This document shows positions 11,894-22,416 of a DNA stretch of 64,000 bases, in pieces. Source of the DNA: Fulvia fulva (lineage: Eukaryota > Ascomycota > Dothideomycetes > Mycosphaerellales > Mycosphaerellaceae); assembly GCF_020509005.1 (NCBI RefSeq), contig NC_063012.1, positions 7,812,001 through 7,876,000 of the forward strand. Reading direction: 5' to 3'. How positions within the stretch are numbered: the stretch's first letter is position 1; each line of letters begins with the position of its first letter. The position numbers and the translations under genes are program-made. Below the pieces are notes generated by a model, which saw only the letters and a program-made list of their open reading frames with translations, ran no database searches and was not told the DNA's origin.

Positions 11894-12555
11894 AGCAGAC
11901 GCCAAAAAATGAAAAGCATCGACATGAGCTGAAGCATTTTGGATGCACAGGAGTTCCGCGAAGCTCCTTCGCGCGGTGAATATGCTACGAACATTAGAAA
12001 GTAAGTTAAATCGGAGGCCATGTCATATTGCTGCCACAGGATCTCACATCGAATGACAGTCATTCATCAGAGGATCCCGCGGCAGGAATGTGTGGAAGGC
12101 GGATCGCAGCGGCGGAGCAAATCTCGGCGAGTCGAAGCGGCAGTGAACGACACAACGCAAATCACAGTCGGACGTGTTTGCTCCTCGCCGAGCTCTTCCA
12201 GGTCAGGAAGTACTCCAAAGCACAGTTTCGCCGTCAACAGCTCATAGTGCAACAATGTCGACCGTGTGCAGTTCTCGAGACCCATGCAGTTTTAGAATTC
12301 AGCCAAAAGCTAATTACTGCGCCACAGCGACGTCAGAGCTCTGTGCTCGAGCCAATGTTTCCGACTTCCGTCTGCATCACGGCACCCATCTTTTGTATTT
12401 GGTTCCTCGACTTCTTGTTTGTGTAGCGGTCACAGTTCCACTTCTACAATGTATTCACCTGTAAGCTGACGCTTTGTCGGCGTCGGCACTTCCGACTTAT
12501 ATACCTTCGATTGCACACGCGAAGACATCAGTAACAATCTAGCGACACCTCTAAG
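11894..12555. other. Intergenic between PRP31 and the lipase gene
   Basis: About 660 bp between two plus-strand genes: the 3' UTR of PRP31 and the promoter of the downstream gene. Only short frames without domains are present. Confidence 0.5.
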
Positions 12556-14460
12556 ATGAAGCTTCCTTCAGGGCATCCGAAACTCGGGAGTGAAAAGACG
12601 AGCCAGGTACCTAACGCGAAGAAGCCGAAACCCAGGGCGCCCCGAGGATGGCGAGATACATTTTTACTCCCGTCACGAGCCCTTCCCAGTTATACCGGGC
12701 CATATCCAGTCGGAACAATGGAGATCGAGGTACCTGCATCTGATCCTAGAGTTTTCAGTCACATTTCTCGCAACAAGCGACACCTGCTACAACTGGAAAC
12801 TGTCTTGATGACAGTATACTATCCTGCAACATCACCAGATCCGCACGACAAGAACGCTGCAAAGCAAGGCTCGAAGCCGTCTCGGGAGCTATGGCTCGGA
12901 AGACCCCGGCTTTCTACTGCGATGGGATATGGAAGATTCTCATGAACAGGCGCATTGGCTGTTCCCGTGTTCTTTCCCACCGTGTTCACAAAATTGCCGG
13001 CGTTCCGAAATGCCCCTGTGGCACGATACTGGGCTCCAGAGGTAAACACCAAGACACGAGGCAAGCGCGTGAAGACGGAAGTTGGAGAGAAGCCAGATGG
13101 TGCTGAAGAGGAGCCTGTGTTTCCTTTCATTCTATTCAGTCATGGTCTGGGTGGAACAAGAACGATGTACTCGTCAGTATGCGGAGAATTTGCAAGCCAC
13201 GGTTTCGTCGTGTGCGCGGTTGAGCATCGAGATGGGTCGGGGCCGAGGACAATTATCAACTGCGCGAAGAGAGGCGAGGGAATAGCGACAGATATCGAAA
13301 GGCGTGGTCAAGTGGACCATCGTGACGAAGAGCGAAGCCAAGGCTTTGGCATTATCGACTACATATTTCCCAAGGACAATCCAATCGACACCTCTCCGCA
13401 GAACGACAAAGGAGTCGATACCGAACTTCGAAAAGCTCAAATTGACCTTCGCATGGCCGAGCTGCAGGAAGCATACGGCGTCATGACAGAAATTGTTGGC
13501 GGCAACGGCAAAATGATTGCAGATCGTAATTTGAGGAAGAAAGGTTACAAAGGCTCCAGTAGACACGGCCTTGACGGCATAGACTGGTCGAGGTGGAAAG
13601 ATCGAGTCCGACTCGATCATGTCACGATATGCGGCCACTCTTTTGGTGCAGCAACTGCCGTTGAGATTCTCCGGCATAACGATCGGTTCAATTATGTCAG
13701 TCAAGGCATTATTTACGATATCTGGGGAGCTGGCACACGCCCTGTTGAAGACGACAAGCATCGCATTTCTGCTCCGCTGATCGCCATCAACTCCGAAGCA
13801 TTCACGTACTGGCCATCCAATTTCAAGCTCGTGGAGTCCATCGTCAAAGAAACACAAGATGAGCCTGAGCCTTGTCCGGCTTGGTTGATGACCCTTCGTG
13901 GTACGGTGCACGTCTCTCAATCGGACTTCTCACTTCTGTACCCCAATGTCTGTTCAATTTTCCTGAAGATGGTCGCAAATCCGAGAAGAGCATTGGATTT
14001 GAACATCAATGCCTCACTGGAGTTCCTCAGCCACGTCTTGCCAAAAGAGCTTGCACAGGTAAGCCGTGCTTACAAGAACGAGGAATTTCTCGAGACCGAG
14101 CTCAGTCACTTGGAAAGAATCCCGTCAGAGGCGATGCATAGACCTAAGAAGGAGAAATACCTCGCAGCGCGACTCCAGATCCGTCATGAGTGGATCTACC
14201 GAATCAGCCCAAAGCTGTTCAGATCTCTCAAGCGGTGGAAAATGAAGAGACAGGGCCATCCACCTCAGCCCAATGACGAGATATGGCTGCATTCTAAACC
14301 GCGAGAACACGTTGTTGACCATTTCCTGCGAAGCGTGTCTGGCAGGGATCCCGATCACAAGGAAGATTTTGATCTTGATGGTCCTGCTACACAGGAAGGC
14401 ACTGATGAGGTCAAGCCCGTGCAGATCAAGGACTCGGATGGAGAAGGAACTCTTGGCTAG
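12556..14460 (+). CDS. PAF-acetylhydrolase-type serine hydrolase with an in-frame UGA
   Basis: The frame opening at 12556 encodes LETVLMTVYYPATS and LWLGRPRLSTAMGYGRFS. It then meets TGA at 12943-12945 (codon 130) and continues in the same frame with VFFPTVFTKLPAFRNAP to TAG at 14460, 635 codons in all. Both halves match fungal platelet-activating-factor acetylhydrolase (isoform II family, PF03403). The oxyanion region is FILFSHGLGGTRTMYS and the nucleophile elbow is GHSFGAATAVE (Ser). A distal TVHVSQSDF supplies the catalytic His. No GT-AG intron removes the stop without also deleting the conserved WLGRPR block. It is therefore a nonsense mutation, a sequence error, or a readthrough or edited codon. 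An intact protein would hydrolyse short or oxidised acyl chains of phospholipids. It ends 33 bp from the convergent DUF2293 gene. Confidence 0.85.
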
Positions 14461-14493
14461 CGTCAATTCCATCTGGCTCGTGAAGCAATCACA

Positions 14494-15136
14494 TCAGTCA
14501 AGGTCCATGGGGTCTGCCAGCACATCGTGCTCATCCTGACCCTCATCGTCAGACTCGTCGATGTCCATTGGATCCCAGGTCGGATCGCGCTCCCACGGCG
14601 GCACGATCGAGGCCTCGAAGCAACGTTGCAGAGCTTCATTGCTACCTGCATTCATCCCGTCAGCGGGACGTTCCCCCATCAAGAGAACATCGAGACTTAC
14701 TATCCCAGGGACACCACTCCCTCAAAGTCTTCCACACACTCTGCGCAGTCGCCCTTCGAGCCTCGTACCGCTCAAGTCGTTCTTCGCGGAGAAGCTTATC
14801 ATAGTCGGTGTAGAAGTGCCTCACATTGGCGACGACGATGCTGGTGTATCGTCTTGCATTCCAGAATTTGGATTGGCTGAGGTTGTATGTGAAGTCTTTG
14901 TCAATGCAGATATCTAGGACTCGCTCCAAAGCGACTTGGGGTATTCGAGGGAAGAGGTCTTCTAAGGGTCCACGGTTCCACTCTCGACGACGTCTTTGCG
15001 CTTCTTCTGGGGAGAGGTTGGAGAGATCCTGTTGGTTGGTCGTAATTGTATCCATGTATCGATGTTGATGTTCAGGACTGGAATTGTGAGGTGCGTCAAG
15101 TGGGGCGGCACCTCGGGATGCCACGGCAGGAGGCAT
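14494..15136 (-). CDS. DUF2293-domain protein
   Basis: Exon 1 (15136-14701), a 55-bp intron and exon 2 (14645-14494) give 195 residues. The core block LFPRIPQVALERVLDICIDK, then VVANVRHFYTDYDKLLRE and ATAQSVWKTLREW, match the fungal DUF2293 family, whose members are small proteins of unknown function often with an RRREW-like start. The tail after the intron is acidic (DIDESDDEGQDEHDVLADPM). The first ATG was chosen, and a second Met at residue 28 is possible. Function is unknown. The basic/acidic layout suggests a nuclear protein, which is inference only. Confidence 0.8.
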
Positions 15137-15322
15137 GCTTGATTACCTTTGTAAACAGATGCAGAGCAAAGTAGCTTCAGCACATGCAAACTTCGGTTGC
15201 CAGTGAATCGTATTACGCCGAGCATACATTACATCTCATCGTCATTGTTCTAGGTGAATGCCATGAACAACCGTCTTGCCTTCCGGCCGATTTTACATAT
15301 GTTACAACCATCACAGTGCACC

Positions 15323-16917
15323 TCAGACAAGACTTGCACGACTCGATGGTCCTTTCTGCGACTCTTCGCTCGGTTGTCGCTTCTTCTGTAGCTTCCGCCT
15401 GCTCTCAATGCTGCTGGACCGTGACCGTGACCCGTTCTGAAGACTGATCGGTGGAGCCCTTGTGAAAGTTCCTTGCTTGAGTATCTCAAAGCCTGTACCG
15501 TGACCCCTTATCACTGCAGATGCTCGATGCTCGAAGGATTTTTGCTTGGGGGGCAATTGATCCTCGGAGGTGGGCACGGTAGGATCTCGCAGCTGCGTTG
15601 GCGCCGGCAGCGTAACAAGAGGTATCTCACCGTTCTGATCCGTCGTTGTTGCAGTCATGATGTTCCTTGTGTCCTCGCTCCAGTCGATCGTCCCCACCCG
15701 CGAAGTACCACTTACATACTGGATCTCCGGAAGTGGCGAGGAAGGCGCAGTCTTGCAGAATGTTGCGAAAGGCGTGACATCAGGCAGACTTGAGCGGCGT
15801 ACTGCTGCCGGTAGAGCATTGAACTTTGAGGACGAGTTGCTATGTGACCACGTCTGGACTTGCCCTTCTGTAGGTGAACGCGACCTTTGCCGTTGTTTCA
15901 GGAATTGCGGCTCTGAAGCTGTACTTGGTCTTTGAGCATGTGTGATGCTTGCCCACTCGCCACTGGGACCCGCCCGTCGCCGCGGTGCCAACTGACCTGT
16001 CTCTGCTGCAAGTGACATTCGATGGCTGTGCATTAAATCAAAATCTGAAGATTTTTGGCGAGGTCTCGACTGCTGACTCAATAGTCTCGGGGCCGATGTT
16101 GCGACAGGGTCGCTCTCACTACCTTCTGAGCTCGAGTGGCACGAGATTCCGTTGGTAGTCACGCCGTGGTCGGCATCCAGATGCTCACTATCAAACCTGA
16201 TAGGCCCTGCCGCGTCGTAAATCGCTTCGATGGCCTCTATGGTACTTACGCCAGAGTCCTGCCGCGTGAGGGTCGGCAACGCTGAGCTGTACTTGGCAAT
16301 CGAAGAGGGCGGGTATTCACTCCGCTGAGGTCTCGAAAGCACGGCTTCATGTGTGCCGGGACGTGAGGAAGGGTGCTCAGTAGACCGAGTTCGTTCGGTG
16401 CTGGTGGACGTACGCGGCGTGTCGCTGGCTATTACATGCGAAGCGCGCGGTTGACGGCCAAAGGGGGCTCCACGGGGTTCTTTGATGGCAGCCATCTCCA
16501 TCTTCAACGTGTCATCGTACATAGAAGAGCTTCTGGAGTCCGCGCGGCTGGCGGGCTCTGGGGTGTTGCTGCGGGACACCCAAATGCCCTCGGTTTCCTG
16601 GCCCTTCTCCAAAGCCGTGATTCCAAACGAGTCGTTTGCACCTTCCCGCGCAGACGCAGTCCGTCCAATGCTCGCCTGCCGCTGTATCCCTTGCTCTCTC
16701 TTCCCCTTCTCGGCGACAGCAACGTATTTTCGTAGTTTCCAATGTGTGTAGCCGAGTTTCGCAGCGCCGGCAATGAGAGTGACGGCAATAGCGCATGCCA
16801 ATATCTGGAATAACGATCAGCGCAAGGTGTCGCACATGCCACGCCCGCCACCTCGAATCTTGCACTCACAAAGCAAAGTTTCTCCCATGTCGGCCACTCG
16901 GTGAAGAAGCGAGTCAT
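15323..16917 (-). CDS. Single-pass membrane protein with a long disordered Ser-rich tail (hypothetical)
   Basis: A 16-codon first exon (16917-16870, MTRFFTEWPTWEKLCF) and a 65-bp intron (GTGAGT...GCTGATCG...TTCCAG) lead into exon 2 (16804-15323). The total is 509 residues. The splice completes one hydrophobic helix, ILACAIAVTLIAGAAKLGY (residues 17-35), followed by a positive stretch (HWKLRKY). The rest is Ser/Arg/Thr/Pro-rich and disordered, with many phosphorylation-type RxxS motifs (RRSSLP, RSRSSSIESR). The layout suggests a tail exposed to the cytosol, anchored by the N-terminal helix. No domain is recognised; such proteins are common and lineage-specific in filamentous ascomycetes. Function is unknown. 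Confidence 0.7.
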
Positions 16918-19575
16918 GACTGAATGTTTGCCACAATATGCGCCGCGGGTACTTCTCGAGACCAGATGTGGTAGACCAGTTCGGAGAGCGCAGTGAGCTT
17001 CTGATTGCTGCCCGTGTGCTAGCTGTTGTAGAAGTCGGTCAGTTCCAGGTTGTGTGAAGTAGAAATTGTGCTACTAGAAGCGCTGGCTGTGTGATGGAGA
17101 ATTGCGGTGGGAATACTTGCATACCCCGTGAATGGCCTACTCGAAAGCGGCTTTCGTGAAGAAATCCGAGCTTGCGATTGTGGGTGCGATGTAGCTTCAT
17201 GTATGTAGCCCGACGGCAGCTGCGGCTTCTCGTGCAGGCGTTCTATGGTATCTGTCTGTGAGCTACAAGTAGTTCATACTGTTTGCTGGCTTTTTCGACG
17301 CGAACGAAGGCGATAGGAGCTGTGCGGTACTGGCGACGTGAGATGCTACCAAGAGGCTTGATTAAACGAATGTGCTACGCAGTGAGCGGTGAACAAGGGA
17401 TGAAGGGAGTGGACGCCACGAGGTACTCTGCCACGAGCACACGGCTGGCAAGAATGCAACTTGAGGCCAAAGGGTCGGCGATGCCACGAGCGAAATGGCG
17501 AAGAATCCGTCGCTGTGGACGTGACAACAGAACATGGCAATACCTTGGATCTGTGCTACATGCGACTCCCGAACTCGTCCTCGTCCTCGCCGAGCCCCGT
17601 CTTCTTGTTGCATGTTATGCGAGGTGCCGTACTTGTGAAACGCGAGGCTTGTGCATCCCCCAATCGTGAAGCTCGCTCTGAAGCGTTGCCCTTGCTCTGC
17701 AATGCTCTTGTGTGCCGACCACGGTGCCTCCTTGGTGGCGTGCATGCTGTCCATGTCGTGCGTCTGTCCAGCTTGTTCGCGAAGCCCTCGTGGAAGGTCC
17801 CAATGCATCGGATAGCTACATGTACCAACGTGCCGAGAACAGCAGCTTGGGACCCAGCCGTGTACCTTGCAGATGCGACGCGCGCGCGCAAGTGCAGCGC
17901 TTACCTCGGACCTGCATCTGTGAGATGACTTGATGGACGAGGCGTGCTGCGCGTGAGCGAGAGTGCTCTCCAAATTGTCGCCGTCACCACTGCCAAACTG
18001 CTGCAGTGGGATATGCTATTCTTGGCGCCTTCCCTGGTCGCGTCTCGGAAGCGGGGCAGTCCATGCATCTCAGATCTGACCGAAACCTTGGAGGTCACAG
18101 TGCAGTCGTTCCCAGCAGACTGCCTCTTTCCGCATATTCACCGACTCCCTATCAAGCACAGCCGTGCACATTGCCACATACTACCATCGAAGTACACCCA
18201 CTGCTGGCCTCCAAGTGCAATACTGCTCCGCTCTTCGGCAGCGAGACTCAGCGCACCGCACATCTGGGCGTGATGGAAGTAGTATACAGCTGGCTCTGTT
18301 AATAAGCCGGCACTTCAATCTACAGCTTTGGCATGTACGCTTCTGCGCCTCTGCGACATGGCAGTCTGAAGGTCGTCGACCTGGCCCGGATGGCTTCCGT
18401 GCCATAGGGTGATCAAGGATGACATCGTGGTGTCGACACTGCTTGCGCCAGGCCAGATCGTTGAAGCTACCGTGTTCACTTCGCGAGCGACACGCCGTGA
18501 GGAGACAATAGCCCCACATGGCAGGGAACAGACGCTTGATGGTGAAAGTGACAGCCAGAACATGAGGAAGACACTCCATGCGCCGAGTGCCGAGATGTTT
18601 CGAGGAGGAAGTCATGCAGCAGGTCTTGCCGAGTATGGCAGATCCTTAACATCATTTTATCATCACTGACATTGCAGCAATTTCTGTCATGACACAGCCG
18701 TGGTGAAGCAGAGAGTTCAATGGCCCGCTCGGCTTCCCAATGTCATATCGGCGATGAACTGCCCGGAAACATCTCGAGCCTCGCGCGTTTGTGAGTTGAC
18801 GAAGTAGAGATCGACACACGGAGTCATCGCCGCTCCTATACCTGGCACGTGCCTGATGCCCTATCGTTGAGCCGCCTGAGCTACCTGTACTCCATTTGCA
18901 TGCTGCAAGAACAGGAGCGGACAGTTGCCTTGCTCAATGCTTTCAGAATGCATGTGTTCCTTGAGCGCAGGGAGCTTTCTACACAAGCAATGCATGAGGT
19001 CAGCCAAGCATGCATGGTCGGAGAATATACTATGCCGATCAGGAGACTACGACAGCTAGTGTGCGGCTCAAAGACCACCTCGGCGCTGACAAGCGCGCTC
19101 ATCATTCAACATCATGCCAGTTCTGGCGGTCACAGCTGTGCTCTCCTACATGGCACGGACTCCCCTCCAGTTCGGCATCTTCTTGTTACCCACACAGCTT
19201 CATGGCCATCTCAGCGGCGTTCTTTTTGCGCCAGAACATCACAGTCTGTTGCTTTCCGATGGTCAAGCGGCACGACGAGTCGTGCTGGCCCACCAAATGA
19301 TCCCCAGCATGCCACGTCGTTCGCCAGACGTTTGTAGCGTGCTCCAGATGAGAGATCGACATGTTTATGGGGCACCGCTTGTCGGGCTGCTTTACGAGGA
19401 CACCTCGGACAGAAGTCTGCACGCAACTTCCTGCATAGGAGGACTGGTCAGTACATGAGGGCTACCCACTCTCGACCGTTGCGACGCTCCCTCTACAGCA
19501 GCGCAACTACCCATTCTTTTCAACAACGATCAATCACTTTCTACACCACCTTTAATCTATAATCAAGCCGTCAAT
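16918..19575. other. Gene-poor 2.7-kb stretch
   Basis: No frame in this stretch has a recognisable domain, a signal peptide with downstream coding sequence, or introns that connect. The longest frames (203 codons minus, 17973-17362; 162 codons plus, 18849-19337) have chance-like composition rich in Arg, His, Ser and Cys. The final 100 bp (CT-rich, 19470-19560) is probably the promoter of the next gene. Confidence 0.5.
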
Positions 19576-20322
19576 ATGCGTGCCTCAACCATCTTCGCTG
19601 TCATCACCTCCGCCCTTGTGGCCTCTTCAGCTGCTCTCCCTATTGCAGCTGACAGCGCTCCATCGAAGATCAACCAGGAGAGTGGTTTCATCTCCGCCAT
19701 CGGCTCTACCTTGGGCTCCATCACTGGAAATGGCGTACGTGTTTGGGAAACCAAAGATGTAGGAGGAAGAAGCTGACAATGCCACAGAGTGGAAACAAGG
19801 GCAACTCTGCAGGTATGACTAGATCGGTCTCTTGGTGAATCACGAATGTGATTGACCTGTCTCTACAGGCTCTGGTAACTCGGCAGATGGATCGGGCAAC
19901 GGGTCAGCAAACCCAGGTATTCATAAAACGATCTCTGTACCCTCGTCATGAACTGACCACGTGCTAGGCAGCGGGAACAGCTTTGGGAACGGTTAGTCGG
20001 CTCCTGCCGTCTGATTTTGGTGAGGACTCGAAGCTCACACACTTGAACTCGTAGGCAACAGCCCAGTGACGGGCTCCAACAACGGAAACAACAGTGGAGT
20101 ATGGTCTTGAACTGCAGCCTTATTTGAATTCCGCTGACATCCTTCGCAGAACGGCAACGGCTCCGGAAACACCGTAAAGTCGTCTTAGAGCACCATCGCG
20201 GCATACATCTAATACGCTCGCCCAGGTCAATGTAAGCCCATTCATCGACCCTACGATTGTGAGCACTACACGACAGTACCCCTTGATTTTGATACTGACC
20301 GCTACCGCAGAATATCCTATAA
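19576..20322 (+). CDS. Small secreted Gly/Asn/Ser-rich protein with eight exons
   Basis: Exons 19576-19734, 19788-19812, 19869-19916, 19968-19991, 20055-20098, 20150-20173, 20226-20258 and 20311-20322 total 369 nt, 122 residues, in frame throughout. Exon 1 holds a signal peptide (MRASTIFAVITSALVASSA) and a short mature start (GFISAIGSTLGSITGNG). Six of the seven remaining exons are 24-48 nt and each encodes one or two Gly-Asn/Ser turns (SGNKGNSAG, SGNSADGSGNGSANP, SGNSFGN, NGNGSGNT). The C-terminus is VNVSPFIDPTINIL. Each of the seven introns has GT and AG ends, most with a clear branch site. The protein has no cysteine. A flexible wall-associated or surface protein is likely. The split of a repeat into separate mini-exons suggests growth by exon duplication. 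Function is unknown. Confidence 0.78.
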
Positions 20323-21724
20323 GCCGGCTGCTGAAGACGTGCAATTCTAGGCCTTGTCATGAACACTGGGTCACCATAGGAGACGCACCGCACATATGAT
20401 AGCTATGATGATGAGTGCTTTCCTGCAAGCATCATCGATCAGCGCATGAGGAGCAGGACGACTTTTGAATGGTTTGAAAAGTGAGCGAGGGCATATGCCA
20501 TATCTGGACTGTTTTCCTTTGTTTGTACTGCTTGAAAGTTATCTGAGATACCAATGACATGATATCAAGTCATCCATGCCAGCTCCGATCAAGACATGGG
20601 TGCCGTCAACGATGAAGACGAGGCAGAGATCAACATCTCTACTGGTAGCCGAGTGCAGGCAGAGCAACCAGCAATCGCTAGTTTCGGTCCCTCCGCCTAC
20701 CTCACGAACCCGTTAGCCGCACTGAAGAGTGTTAGATGTGCTCGTGCACTCGCCGAGTAGATGAATTCCATGTCAGAAGCAGCCGCCCAGCCATTACTAT
20801 ACGATCGATCCGAGACGGTGTCCGCATGTCAGTAGCCACATATTACCAGGCTGCTCTTGCCCTTAGCGGCCACGCCATCACTGCTGATATCATTATTGGA
20901 ACCCATGCAGTCGATCTGGGTAGGCAGATTTGACCTCTCGGTCCGGCAATGCTTCGAAAGCTCAACAAAGTATTCCCAGTCATAGTTGCCGTCGAGTCCT
21001 GCTGCATCAGACTGTGATACGACACCGGACAGACTGGCTCACACTCTGTCTCAACCCGTCAGCTGCCAGGATGTCGCAGTCGAAGCTGTTGGGCTGCCGG
21101 GTGCTTGAGCCGATAGCGAAGCGCCATTGGTACGCCCACGAAGTTGACCCTTCGAGGTGAGCACAGTGGATCTATATACTTCGAACAGCCCTTGTCGCTG
21201 TCACATGCGGCCACAGGCGAATGAGAACTAGGAACCGAAGATATTACCTCGCGGTAGGCAAGATGTATATAGACGGGAATGCACTTCCACACTATCGAAG
21301 ACTCACGTACATAAGTTGTTATAACGGTGTGTCTCTGTCACATACGACGTGGTCCGGGTCCGAGGACCTTTGAGCTATTTGTTAGGTTCTAGTATCTGCC
21401 TAAACTGTTCTACAACATGTGATTCCAAACCTAAGTTTATCCGTTGTTGGCTGGAATTGTGACCGCTACATTCCTAGTACCCCGACAGGCATTAGTAGCT
21501 TGGAGGACATTCAGGCCAAGACAAAGCGCTATTAAGGTCGTATACAGTACAGGCCACTAGAGTCTAGACTTTTGTCTACTGTTGGATAATATTCTTTTTC
21601 GGCATTTCTGTCTGATGTAAGAAATACAGAGTAAGAGTAGTATATTATGTACACGACCAGTTCGCTATTACTTTTTATCTTCTCCCCACTGATAATACAT
21701 CGCTGGCGAAACTTGTAAGCCATC
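20323..21724. other. Gene-poor stretch holding a coding relic
   Basis: 1.4 kb between two secreted-protein genes. Apart from the relic at 20596-20935, I see only short frames. From about 21300 the sequence becomes visibly richer in A and T with many stop codons. The last 60 bp are the likely promoter and 5' UTR of the cysteine-rich gene. Confidence 0.5.
20596..20935 (+). pseudogene. Decayed coding fragment of unknown family
   Basis: From 20596 the frame reads MGAVNDEDEAEINISTGSRV and SFGPSAYLTNPLAALKS, then stops near 20760. The next frame immediately continues with VDEFHVRSSRPAITIRSIRD and ALALSGHAITADIIIGTHAV, to a stop at 20935. Both parts have normal protein composition, while the surrounding frames do not. 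A single-base frameshift near 20750 would join them. No start-to-end gene could be built and the family was not recognised, so this is read as a relic. Confidence 0.3.
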
Positions 21725-22111
21725 ATGACGAAATTACTTCTGACTTGCCTCTTCTCCTTCGCTGTCGGCTTTGCTAATGCAGCAGCCATGGCGGCGGACC
21801 CGCAAGACGGACTCTCGGGAATTAGTGTAAGGGTACCATTTCCAGCTCTACTCATTACAACTAACGTGTCTTTAGTGTCCGGAGAATCGTTGGCATGTGT
21901 GCTATGCTGCTGGTGCTTGCGAAAAGCATCAACGCCCACACGCATGTGCTACTGGATTCGCTAGACATCCACACTGTCCTAGAGAGATGACTGGCTGCGT
22001 AGGTGTACATGCCAAAAATTTGGAAACACACATTGCTAAGAATGTCTACAGGACGCAGACTGTTGTAATCTCTGCGAGTCCACTAATGTGGGTTACGGAA
22101 ATGCTTGTTAG
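21725..22111 (+). CDS. Small cysteine-rich secreted protein (candidate effector)
   Basis: Exons 21725-21826, 21876-21998 and 22052-22111 give 94 residues. Each exon is a whole number of codons (34, 41, 20) and both introns are phase 0 (49 and 53 bp), with acceptors TTTAG and TACAG. The signal peptide is MTKLLLTCLFSFAVGFANA. The mature part has ten cysteines, the first being Cys35: CPENRWHVC, AGACEKHQRPHAC, HPHC, TGC, DADCCNLC and a final Cys before the stop. An adjacent CC pair and closely spaced cysteines imply a disulfide-knotted extracellular protein. Size, secretion, cysteine content and position in a gene-poor, transposon-bearing region fit a candidate secreted effector or an antimicrobial-type protein. 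No named family was recognised. The stop TAG at 22109-22111 lies inside the target-site duplication of the adjoining element. Confidence 0.72.
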
Positions 22112-22113
22112 GA

Positions 22114-22410
22114 CTCGTGTTGTTGATCCACGGCTGGACGAGTTATAGCCAAGTGGCCACGGCGAGGCCACAGAATGGTATTGGATTTGGCGTGGTGAAG
22201 ACAGGGATGTTTTGGCCCCCAACCTGCTTTTACATCGCATTTTGGGCACTTTGGATGCCTTACTACCCCTGTGCATGCCTGATTTGCTCCACTTATAGGC
22301 TCTCTTTTGGAACTCTCGGACAGGGCCACAATAGATGAGTTATAGCCGCTCTGGCCAACGATGGCCACATGGTATTGGATCAGTGCCTGGCTGTGGACCA
22401 ACAACACTAG
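22114..22410. mobile_element. MITE-like DNA transposon, 297 bp, with TIRs and TSD
   Basis: The ends are inverted repeats. The left end starts ctcgtgttgttgatccac and the right end, reverse-complemented, starts ctagtgttgttggtccac. About 24 bp pair, and the differences are nearly all transitions. The hexamer TTAGGA flanks both ends (22108-22113 and 22411-22416) as a target-site duplication. Inside, two direct subterminal repeats of about 45 bp (22140-22186 and 22337-22380) share gagttatagcc and atggtattggat. There is no transposase, so it is non-autonomous. The superfamily is uncertain because a 6-7 bp duplication does not fit hAT (8 bp) or Tc1 (TA). Confidence 0.75.
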
Positions 22411-22416
22411 TTAGGA

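Noticed and set aside
17362..17973. 203-codon minus-strand ORF in the gene-poor stretch
   Set aside because: No signal peptide or domain; composition rich in Cys, His, Arg and Ser as expected by chance.
18840..18900. tRNA-like text (tgagccgcctgagctacctg)
   Set aside because: Resembles a D-arm only; no T-arm consensus (ggttcga) and no acceptor-stem pairing at the right distance.
20226..20231. 6-nt micro-exon (gtcaat) in the Gly/Asn-rich gene
   Set aside because: Splicing there is possible, but reading on to 20258 gives VNVSPFIDPTI and a better-formed 52-bp last intron.
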